A stretch of 64,000 nt of DNA, taken from contig NZ_CP121666.1 of assembly GCF_029714325.1 (NCBI RefSeq), positions 7,967,001 to 8,031,000 of the forward strand, read 5' to 3'. The first letter of the stretch is position 1, and each line of letters starts with the position of its first letter. The position numbers and the translations under genes are program-made. Below are positions 57,804 through 64,000 of this stretch, piece by piece. The notes under the pieces were generated by a model. The model was not told the origin of the DNA, did no database searches, and was given only the letters and a program-made list of their open reading frames with translations. The stretch comes from Bradyrhizobium sp. CB1717. Its GTDB lineage: Bacteria; Pseudomonadota; Alphaproteobacteria; Rhizobiales; Xanthobacteraceae.

Positions 57804-58232
57804 TCACCAGTGGCGGTGGTGCCGATGCCAGTGATGGCGAACGACCGGATAAGACCCGCGATAGTAGGCGTAGGCCGGACGAACGACGCGGCGATAGCGA
57901 TAACCGTAGGACACGGGCGCCGTGTAGTAGGTCGTGGTGTAGCCGCCGCCCCAACGATAGGGCTCGTTGTATCCGTAGTCGTAGGCATAGGGGCCGCCAT
58001 AGTAGCCGGCCCCATAATAGCGGGGGCCACCGTAGTAACCATAGCCAGGTCCCCAGCCATATGCCGAGGAGGCAATACCGCCAATGACGGCGCCCGCAAC
58101 CAGGCCGCCGGCGATGGCCGGTCCCCACCCACCCCAGCCGCCTCGCCAGTGGGCTTCGGCAGGAGACGTCGTGGCGACCGAGGCCAGACCGAGGGCGCCG
58201 ACCATCAGCGCCGACATTGCAATCTTCTTCAT
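57804..58232 (-). CDS. secreted Gly/Tyr-rich protein
   Basis: 142 residues from ATG 58232 (AAAGGA before it). Signal peptide MKKIAMSALMVGALGLASVA with cleavage after AEA, then a WRGGWGG segment, a glycine-zipper helix (AIAGGLVAGAVIGGIASSA) and repeats of GYYGGPRYYG/YDYGYN type, ending in a His/Arg tail (HHWHRHHRHW). A common bradyrhizobial type of small outer-envelope protein; the glycine zipper suggests membrane association and the His tail possible metal binding. Function unknown. Confidence 0.75.
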   Translation of the reverse strand: MKKIAMSALMVGALGLASVATTSPAEAHWRGGWGGWGPAIAGGLVAGAVIGGIASSAYGWGPGYGYYGGPRYYGAGYYGGPYAYDYGYNEPYRWGGGYTTTYYTAPVSYGYRYRRVVRPAYAYYRGSYPVVRHHWHRHHRHW

Positions 58233-58512
58233 CCAGCATCCTTTCACGTTGTTCGAACGCCCCGCCGACAACGGAAGAAAATGGCAATGGTTTCGGCGAG
58301 CGGGCAATGGATGCTCGGCGCCGGGGCAGCTTCACTCAAGAGCATCGAGCTTGGGCCACAACAGTAAGGTCCAGATTGGGTTCAGTTACTGTTGCGTCGC
58401 GGAAGTTCCAGAAGTTTGTCTCGCTGCGCCTGCTTCACGGCCGCGCGTTAACACTGTTGAATTCGCCGCGGATCGCTTCTGCGGTAAGCTAAATCTTCTG
58501 TTGGGGGTTCCC
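58233..58512. other. divergent promoter region
   Basis: About 280 bases between the leftward Gly/Tyr-rich gene and rightward small genes. No gene and no clear sigma-factor hexamers found. Confidence 0.4.
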
Positions 58513-58713
58513 ATGTTCGATCCGACAACGACGGCGCTTTTGCGCGCCGTATTCGATGAAGTCTGCGAAGACGTCTCCCGTCATGAAACGGAGGCACGCA
58601 CCCACGTGGCTTCAAGGATCCTGGAAGCGGCAAACAATGGCGACATCTCGCCGGAGAGGCTGAAGCAAGTGGGACGCGAGGCCCTCCACGACGCGCCGAC
58701 GATGTGGCGATAG
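58513..58713 (+). CDS. small conserved-type hypothetical protein
   Basis: 66 residues, wholly helical and charged: TTALLRAVFDEVCEDVSRHE, ARTHVASRILEAA, SPERLKQVGREAL. This pattern is widespread as short rhizobial proteins of unknown function. No good SD, but GGGGG lies seven bases upstream. It precedes 58729-59136 by 15 bases. Confidence 0.65.
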   Translation: MFDPTTTALLRAVFDEVCEDVSRHETEARTHVASRILEAANNGDISPERLKQVGREALHDAPTMWR

Positions 58714-58728
58714 GCGGAGCAAGGCGGG

Positions 58729-59136
58729 GTGAACTTCCAGGTCACCGTGCTCAAGATCCTGGTGAGCTATCCCGATGGATTCGCCGTCATGGCGGACCTC
58801 AAGCGCGACATGGCGATCCTGGCGACGAGCGGGCGGGACTGGTCCGATCGGACCAAGCGTCTCGCCGCTCGCGTTTCGGAGCTCGATATCTTCTCGCATG
58901 GCTTGGTCGAGCGTCTGAACGGCGGATGGCGCATCACCGAGAAGGGTCGTGCGGTGCTCGAACTGATGGAAGCAAAGCCTGCCGAGATGCGGACGGAGAG
59001 CGTTGCGCCCGCCGTGGAGCCGCCGGCTTCAGACCCAGCGGCGTCTCCACCTCTTGCCGCCAGGCGCTCCGGCCGAAGCCAGCGCCTGCAGCGCCGTCGT
59101 GCGGCACGCGAGCGGGCCCCCGCCAAAGCGTGCTGA
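58729..59136 (+). CDS. winged-helix-like hypothetical protein
   Basis: 135 residues from GTG 58729. The first 85 look like a winged helix: VTVLKILVSYPDGFAVMADL, WSDRTKRLAARVSEL, DIFSHGLVERLNGGWRITEK, GRAVLELM (helix, helix, wing with GGWRIT). The tail is Pro/Ala then Arg-rich. Related short proteins occur repeatedly in Bradyrhizobium; a DNA-binding role is plausible from the fold and tail, not shown. Confidence 0.65.
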   Translation: MNFQVTVLKILVSYPDGFAVMADLKRDMAILATSGRDWSDRTKRLAARVSELDIFSHGLVERLNGGWRITEKGRAVLELMEAKPAEMRTESVAPAVEPPASDPAASPPLAARRSGRSQRLQRRRAARERAPAKAC

Positions 59137-59239
59137 ACGGGCGCCTTGTACGGACGAAGCGGATGACCGGGAAAAACCGGAAACTTTGCCGACAGTCTTG
59201 AGTTGCCAGCGATCGGGATCGGTCACCGGGAGCGAAAAG

Positions 59240-59449
59240 ATGGTCGACGATGTCATCTTGAAAAATGCCACGGAGACCGTCTGGACGGTGTATCAGGCAC
59301 GGCACCCCGGTGTCGACGCTCATGATGGCCGACGCTGTCTCATGGAGCGCCACCTGCATCGGAGATGGGAAGAGCGACAGAGCGACACTGAGGAACTCGC
59401 CACCTTCGGGTTAGCTTACCTGCACCGGCTTCCCAGAGACGAATGTTGA
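59240..59449 (+). CDS. small hypothetical protein
   Basis: 69 residues from ATG 59240 with GGGAG upstream. [40 protein letters not shown] and [15 protein letters not shown] give a compact helical protein of a type seen repeatedly in Bradyrhizobium. Function unknown. Confidence 0.65.
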   Translation: MVDDVILKNATETVWTVYQARHPGVDAHDGRRCLMERHLHRRWEERQSDTEELATFGLAYLHRLPRDEC

Positions 59450-59454
59450 CGTGC

Positions 59455-59577
59455 ATGAAAGTGCTCGTCGCACGCGCAGCCATCGGAAGCACAAGGCCCG
59501 GCTGGACGCTGCTCGGAATTTCGTTTCTCATCTCCGCGGTCGTCGTTATCGGCTTGCGTATCGTGTTCGGTGCGTGA
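59455..59577 (+). CDS. 40-residue single-span membrane protein
   Basis: ATG 59455 to TGA 59577. Short basic start, then one hydrophobic helix ([20 protein letters not shown]). Its stop is two bases before the glycosyltransferase start (TGACGATG), which suggests coupled translation and supports it being real despite its size. Confidence 0.5.
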   Translation: MKVLVARAAIGSTRPGWTLLGISFLISAVVVIGLRIVFGA

Positions 59578-59579
59578 CG

Positions 59580-60647
59580 ATGCGGATAGCCCAGCTTGCA
59601 CCATTGGCTGAGAGCGTTCCTCCGAAGCTCTATGGTGGCACGGAGCGAGTGGTCGCCTGGCTGGTGGACGAACTTGTCGAACTCGGACACGACGTCACCC
59701 TGTTCGCAAGCGGGGATTCGAGGACGAAGGGTAAGCTCCATGCGGTTTGGCCGCGCGCGCTGCGCCTGGGGCGGCGGGGCGTCGATCCGAACGCCGCCTG
59801 CGCGCTGCTCATCGAAGCCGTCGCCGAGCGCGCGCGCGACTTCGACGTCATCCACTCCCATGTCGATTGGCTGCCGCTGCCGGTCCTGAGGCGGACCGGC
59901 GTGCCCTTTCTGACGACCATGCACGGGCGGCTCGACCTTCCGGGCTTGGCGGATGTGATCGGCGATTTTCCGGAGGCCCCCTTCGTCTCCATCTCCGCCA
60001 ACCAGCGCCGCCCGATTCCTGACGCGAACTGGATCGCGACGATCCACCATGGGCTTCCCAAGGACCAGTTTCGAGCATCGTTCGAGAGCGGTTCGTACCT
60101 GGCTTTTCTCGGACGGCTGACGGCGGAAAAAGGACCGGAAGATGCGATACACATCGCCCGCGCGATCGGGATGCCGCTGCGGATCGCGGCCAAGATACCC
60201 CGGGCGGAGACGGCGTATTTCAAGAAGAGGCTGGAGCCCGAGATCGATGGCGAGCAAATCAAACTCGTCGGCGAAGTGGACGAAGCCCGCAAGGAGCCTT
60301 TCCTGGCCGGGGCCGCCGCGCTCCTGTTTCCGATCGATTGGCCGGAGCCATTCGGACTCGTCATGATCGAGGCGATGGCATGCGGTACGCCCGTGATCGC
60401 GTACCGCTCCGGATCGGTGCCGGAAGTCGTCGAGGACGGGATCACCGGCTTCATCGTCGACGGCGAGGCGCAGGCGATCGAAGCGGTCAAGAAAGTCGAC
60501 CGGCTGGATCGGAGCAGGATTCGCGCCCGCTTCGAGGAGCGTTTCGCGGCTAGTCGCATGGCGCGGGAGTACGAAGACAAGTATCGCGAGCTGGTCGACG
60601 GCGCGGAAGCCGCGGCCCCTATCGTTAAGAGAGCATCGGCCAAATGA
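59580..60647 (+). CDS. glycosyltransferase family 4 protein
   Basis: 355 residues from ATG 59580 ([20 protein letters not shown], the conserved start; the frame is open upstream but is other coding). GT-B fold: [41 protein letters not shown], then the acceptor/donor halves with [34 protein letters not shown] and the EX7E-type donor motif [23 protein letters not shown]- or GDP-sugar dependent, retaining; acceptor unknown. It overlaps the start region of the L,D-transpeptidase gene, suggesting a cell-envelope role. Confidence 0.85.
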   Translation: MRIAQLAPLAESVPPKLYGGTERVVAWLVDELVELGHDVTLFASGDSRTKGKLHAVWPRALRLGRRGVDPNAACALLIEAVAERARDFDVIHSHVDWLPLPVLRRTGVPFLTTMHGRLDLPGLADVIGDFPEAPFVSISANQRRPIPDANWIATIHHGLPKDQFRASFESGSYLAFLGRLTAEKGPEDAIHIARAIGMPLRIAAKIPRAETAYFKKRLEPEIDGEQIKLVGEVDEARKEPFLAGAAALLFPIDWPEPFGLVMIEAMACGTPVIAYRSGSVPEVVEDGITGFIVDGEAQAIEAVKKVDRLDRSRIRARFEERFAASRMAREYEDKYRELVDGAEAAAPIVKRASAK

Positions 60648-60658
60648 AAGGACAGCAT

Positions 60659-61654
60659 ATGTGGTCTCGGGCGGTAAACTTGTCGCTGGTTTTGGTCGCG
60701 GTGCTCGCCGCTGGTCAGGCCTCGAGCGCCGAATTGAACCCGGACGCGATCAATTCGGCCGAGCCATCGAAGAAGTCGCTATCCAAGGACAAAGCGACGC
60801 CCGCGGGCGTCCGGCTGCAGGTGCTGCTCGATAGGGCGCACTTTTCGCCGGGCGAGATCGACGGCAAGTTCGGAGAGAACGCGAGAAAGGCCTTGCGCGC
60901 GCACGCGGAGGCACAGCAGCTGCCAAGTGCCGATCGGCCGACGGAGGAAGCGTGGAAGGCGTTACGGGCCGACGAGCGGCCAGTCACCTCCGATTACACG
61001 ATCAGCGAGAAGGACGTGGCTGGTCCCTTCCTTGAAAAGCTTCCTTCGAAGATGGAGGACATGAAAGACATTCCGAAACTCGGCTACACCAGTCCTCGAG
61101 AGGCCATCGCCGAGAAGTTCCACATGAGCGAGCAGCTACTCTCAGCACTCAACCCCGGTAAGAAGTTCGATCGCGCTGGCGAATCCATCGTCGTGGTGGA
61201 TACTGGCGTCGGAGAGAGCGGTGAGCCGCCGAAAGCAGACAGGATCGAAGTGGACAAGACGCGGCAGACCGTGAAGCTGTACGACAAGTCGAACGCCCTG
61301 ATCGGCTTCTATCCGGCGACCGTCGGAAGCGAAGAGAAGCCCTCCCCATCGGGTACGCTCAAGGTGACCGAGGTCAGCCGCAATCCGACCTATCGTTACA
61401 ACCCGGACTACCACTTCAAGGGCGTGCGTTCCGACAAGCCGTTCACGATCAAGCCCGGCCCCAACAATCCCGTCGGGACCATATGGATCAGCTTGTCGGC
61501 CGAAGGATACGGAATCCATGGCACGCCGGAGCCTGGAAAGGTCTCGAAGGCGGAATCCCACGGTTGCGTGCGCCTTACCAATTGGGATGCCGAGCGTGCC
61601 GCTGCGAGCGTTGTGAAAGGCACGCCTGTGGAATTCATCGCCGACCGTCGTTGA
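60659..61654 (+). CDS. L,D-transpeptidase (YkuD) with peptidoglycan-binding domain
   Basis: 331 residues from ATG 60659, preceded by AAAGGA at six bases; the alternative ATG 60644 overlaps the glycosyltransferase stop but lacks an SD. Signal peptide MWSRAVNLSLVLVAVLAAG, PG_binding_1-like domain (VRLQVLLDRAHFSPGEIDGKFGENARKAL), and YkuD domain with RIEVDKTRQTVKLY, PATVG, SPSGTLKV and the catalytic block IHGTPEPGK ... SHGCVRLTNWD (catalytic Cys). It forms 3-3 crosslinks or anchors proteins in the peptidoglycan. The fold and motifs are complete. Confidence 0.9.
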   Translation: MWSRAVNLSLVLVAVLAAGQASSAELNPDAINSAEPSKKSLSKDKATPAGVRLQVLLDRAHFSPGEIDGKFGENARKALRAHAEAQQLPSADRPTEEAWKALRADERPVTSDYTISEKDVAGPFLEKLPSKMEDMKDIPKLGYTSPREAIAEKFHMSEQLLSALNPGKKFDRAGESIVVVDTGVGESGEPPKADRIEVDKTRQTVKLYDKSNALIGFYPATVGSEEKPSPSGTLKVTEVSRNPTYRYNPDYHFKGVRSDKPFTIKPGPNNPVGTIWISLSAEGYGIHGTPEPGKVSKAESHGCVRLTNWDAERAAASVVKGTPVEFIADRR

Positions 61655-61871
61655 GGTATGGCGGGCGCTATTCATCTAGATAAACGTCGGTTCACGTGCT
61701 CGACCTCCGCGCAGTGGCAGCGCCGACCCGCCGAAGCGCGCTGGAGGCGCATGGTCAAGGAACGATTGCACCCTCGCTCGGTTGCCCGGTGGCGGACCCT
61801 CGCAAAGCGAGGAGGCTTGGACTTGTGTCAGCCCGTCCGGAAAGCAATCGAACATAGAGGAGGAGATTTCG
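61655..61871. other. intergenic region before the PG-binding protein
   Basis: About 215 bases. Contains GGAAC near 61772 with GGTT 16 bases later, a weak variant of the general-stress promoter, and the strong SD AGGAGG at 61858-61863. No gene. Confidence 0.35.
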
Positions 61872-63491
61872 ATGATGAAGAGAGTGAAGAGTAAGTTTCT
61901 GGTCACGACGGCGGTGCTGCTTGCGGGCGTGGGCTTTGCCTCGGCGCAAGGCGTGAGCGGTGCGGGTGGCGCCGGCGGTGCAGCGAGCGAAAAGGGAATG
62001 TCGGCGGCCGGACAATCCGGAGGTGCGGCCAGCAGGGAAGGCGCTTTCCACAACGAGGGTGCGACGCAGGGCCGCGGGGCGGAATCCCGCGAGAGCGGTA
62101 GGGCTGAAGGCTCTTCTGCACGCGGCAGCGAGTCCAACCGCGCGCAACGCGACGAGTCGGGCACGCAAGAACGTGGCCGCGCCGAGGGCCAGCGCGACAG
62201 CAGCAAGGGTCAGACGGCGGGTCAGGGGCGCGACTCCGATCGAGACAACGCGCGGCAGTCTCAGGACTCCAGCAAGGAGCGCGACAGCAGCAAGGAGCGC
62301 GCGCAGCAACACGGTCAAAAGGACAAGGACCAGGCGGCCGGTCACAGCAAGTCCGAGCGCGACAATACGCAGCGGACGGATGACCGCACGCAGGACAAGG
62401 GCAAGGCGGACAACAAGGCCGACAACAAGGCCGGCGGTCAGCAGAGCGGATCGGGCCAGAGCGCTCAGGACCGCAATTCCAGCACCGGCACAAACCAGAG
62501 CGCTGCGCAGGGCCAGACCAACACGCAGGATCAGACCCGGACGGCGGCCGACGGTCAGATCCAGACCCAGAGCGGCAAGAACGTGACGGCGCAGCAGCGC
62601 ACGACGCTGCAGCAGTCGGTCTTGCAGGCCGGCAACGTTCCGCATGTCAACGCGAGCTCGATCAACTTCCAGGTTCGCGCCGGCATCTCGGTCCCCTCGA
62701 GCGTTACCATAGCCTCGGTCTCGACCTACCCAGCGCTGATCGACGTCTTCCCGGCCTACCGCGACGACAGCTTCTTCGTCGTGGAGGACGAGGTCGTGAT
62801 CGTCGACCGAGACCGTCGCATCGTCGACGTGGTCCCTGTCGGTCCGCGCGCACGCTTCGCCGGGGCCAGCCATGGTGGCGGCGCAAGCAGCGGAGCCAGC
62901 ACCATGGCGGTGGTCGATCTTCCGCCGGACGACATCCGCGTCATCCAGCGCGTGCTGATCGAGCGTGGCCTGCTGCATGGCGAAGCCGATGGCATCTGGG
63001 GCCCGGAGACCCGCGAGGCCATCACTGTCTACCAGCGTCAGCAAGGCATCGCCGTGACCGGCAGCATCGACATGCGCACCGTGTCGTCGCTTGGCGTCTC
63101 CGGCCGGCTAAGCCAGCAGGCGAGCCAGACTATCCAGTCGCAGTCTTCGTCGACCGGCGCTCAGAATTCGCCCGGTACCCAGACCTCCACCGGCACCCAG
63201 CCCCCCGCGGGTCAGGGCCAGACAGGGTCCGGCACCGCTCAGAATCAGACGGGCCAGCTGTCGAACCAGCAGAACGCGACTGGTCAGACGGCCAACCAGA
63301 ATTCCGGTCAGGCGCAGAACCAGCCGTCGTCGACCACCGGGCAGGGCAGACCCAGTCAATCGAGCACGACAGGGCAGTCCCCCTCGCAAGGTGGAAGCTC
63401 GTCCACATCCAGCCAGCCGAGCGCAAACCAGCCGAGCGCAAATCAGAGCACGTCGCCCGGAGCGCCGTCGGGGGCCGGTTCGAGCAAATAA
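61872..63491 (+). CDS. secreted low-complexity protein with DUF1236-like and peptidoglycan-binding domains
   Basis: 539 residues from ATG 61872 (second ATG at 61875), AGGAGG upstream. Signal peptide MMKRVKSKFLVTTAVLLAGVGFASAQ; a 200-residue disordered region rich in Gly, Ser, Gln, Arg, Asp (repeated SKERDSSKER, KADNKADNKAG); a DUF1236-like part (TAQQRTTLQQSVLQAGN, INFQVRAGISVPSSV, DDSFFVVEDEVVIVDRDRRIV); a PG_binding_1 domain (VIQRVLIERGLLHGEADGIWGPETREAITVYQRQQGI); then a Gln/Ser/Thr/Gly-rich tail. Probably an envelope protein tethered to peptidoglycan. Neighbouring L,D-transpeptidase could link the two. The long antisense frame on the minus strand is a composition artefact. Confidence 0.82.
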   Translation: MMKRVKSKFLVTTAVLLAGVGFASAQGVSGAGGAGGAASEKGMSAAGQSGGAASREGAFHNEGATQGRGAESRESGRAEGSSARGSESNRAQRDESGTQERGRAEGQRDSSKGQTAGQGRDSDRDNARQSQDSSKERDSSKERAQQHGQKDKDQAAGHSKSERDNTQRTDDRTQDKGKADNKADNKAGGQQSGSGQSAQDRNSSTGTNQSAAQGQTNTQDQTRTAADGQIQTQSGKNVTAQQRTTLQQSVLQAGNVPHVNASSINFQVRAGISVPSSVTIASVSTYPALIDVFPAYRDDSFFVVEDEVVIVDRDRRIVDVVPVGPRARFAGASHGGGASSGASTMAVVDLPPDDIRVIQRVLIERGLLHGEADGIWGPETREAITVYQRQQGIAVTGSIDMRTVSSLGVSGRLSQQASQTIQSQSSSTGAQNSPGTQTSTGTQPPAGQGQTGSGTAQNQTGQLSNQQNATGQTANQNSGQAQNQPSSTTGQGRPSQSSTTGQSPSQGGSSSTSSQPSANQPSANQSTSPGAPSGAGSSK

Positions 63492-63517
63492 ATGCCTGTA
63501 CCGGCAGACAAATTCGA

Positions 63518-63541
63518 GGAGCTCCGCTTAGGCGGGGCTCC
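63518..63541 (+). terminator. hairpin terminator
   Basis: GGAGCTCCGC, loop TTAG, GCGGGGCTCC, ten pairs including one G-U, followed by ATTTGCTT; 27 bases after the stop of the PG-binding protein. Confidence 0.65.
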
Positions 63542-63879
63542 ATTTGCTTGCGGACTAGTTTGCTCCGCTTCCGAAGACGCTTGTCGTGACGCTCTTTCAT
63601 GCGGCGACAAGGCTGCCCGAGCGGCCGCTCGCGAGCGCGAGCGGCGATGAATCGTTCAGGAATATGTCGATGATCTCAGAGACCTGCTTGAGAAGATGGA
63701 ACGCGCTTGGTCGAATTGACCGGCCGCAACACCGCCTCACAGTGCGGTCTGTGCCTGCGAACCAGGTTCCCCTTGCCGAGTTGCCCTGGCGTCGCTCCGA
63801 CATCGCCCCACCGGCCGTTCCAGCTCTGGAACGAAACGCGATGTGTGCATTTGTAACATAGCAGGCAAAGCAGGGGCGC
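63542..63879. other. intergenic region
   Basis: About 340 bases between the terminator and the response regulator. Frames are short on both strands; no gene recognised. Confidence 0.4.
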
Positions 63880-64000
63880 GTGGTGGCGGAACTTCCAATC
63901 GTCCTGGTCATCGAAGACGAGGACGCTATCCAAGCTATCGTTGATGATGCCCTGACCGAGGGTGGTTTCGAAATCGCTACCGTGAAGACGGGCGAGGAAG
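63880..64000 (+). CDS. response regulator receiver, 5' part
   Basis: Frame opens at GTG 63880 (or GTG 63883) after CAGGGG and runs off the window. It encodes ELPIVLVIEDEDAIQAIVDD then ALTEGGFEIATVKTGEE: beta-1, the acidic Glu-Asp-Glu pocket and helix 1 of a CheY-like receiver. The phospho-acceptor Asp lies beyond the window, so subclass cannot be told; short single-domain receivers of this kind are common in Bradyrhizobium. Confidence 0.8.
   Translation, partial: MVAELPIVLVIEDEDAIQAIVDDALTEGGFEIATVKTGEE

Noticed and set aside
61755..63044. 429-residue minus-strand frame rich in Leu/Ala/Arg
   Set aside because: It is antisense to the low-complexity Gln/Ser/Gly regions of the PG-binding protein; composition alone keeps it open, and it has no domain or ribosome binding site.

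Overview
The window looks like a Bradyrhizobium (Alphaproteobacteria) chromosome segment. The case rests on a NodV/NodW-type flavonoid-responsive two-component pair (phospho-acceptor Asp at residue 70 of NodW), a nodM-type glucosamine-6-phosphate synthase, fucose-decoration genes noeL-nolK, a dctA-type dicarboxylate carrier, many decayed insertion sequences, and, on the right, small secreted or stress proteins and GGAAC-N16/17-CGTT promoters typical of rhizobial general-stress regulons. No database search was possible; names rest on recognised motifs, lengths and order.

Layout. (1) 1-28,750: symbiosis-island-like DNA of low gene density. dctA 3' end; nodV-nodW plus a stand-alone receiver; a broken GH127 arabinofuranosidase joined to a fragment of another gene; nodM; noeL-nolK (visibly more GC-rich in third positions than their neighbours); an MFS gene with a 3' frameshift; a TauE/SafE remnant; an RND pump without its adaptor; IS1182- and IS481-type transposase relics; about 5 kb with no intact gene; then a large serine recombinase whose last codons are the antisense of a tRNA(CAT) 3' half. 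(2) 28,708-36,750: an apparent second element starting at that tRNA half (attachment site), with a tyrosine integrase, a small minus-strand regulator operon, and an unusual four-gene operon (helical protein, metallophosphoesterase, related helical protein, DUF2130 PD-(D/E)XK-like protein). (3) 36,960-46,120: two minus-strand gene blocks delimited by three copies of a diverged noncoding repeat. They hold two HNH nucleases, a HEPN-like protein, an Nmad2/Nmad3/PD-(D/E)XK operon and exported Cys-containing proteins: a defence-island-like stretch. (4) 46,120-48,900: an integrase truncated at its 3' end, its RarA-C-like partner, a divergent HTH gene, and a ZIP transporter cut off after its first helix: a recombination border. 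(5) 48,900-64,000: dense high-GC DNA with a stress or envelope theme: GH15 glucanase-SDR dehydrogenase operon, low-affinity iron permease, opgG-opgH for osmoregulated periplasmic glucans, DUF1236-like secreted proteins, a GT4 glycosyltransferase, an L,D-transpeptidase, a large low-complexity peptidoglycan-binding protein and the start of a response regulator.

How they work together. In region 1 NodV/NodW would sense host flavonoids, NodM supplies glucosamine for Nod-factor backbones, NoeL/NolK make GDP-fucose for Nod-factor decoration, and DctA imports plant dicarboxylates. Regions 2-4 look like successive mobile-element cargo with several candidate, undercharacterised anti-mobile-DNA systems. 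The strongest candidates are the Nmad2/Nmad3/nuclease operon and the phosphoesterase/DUF2130 operon. Region 5 reads as resident chromosome under general-stress control.
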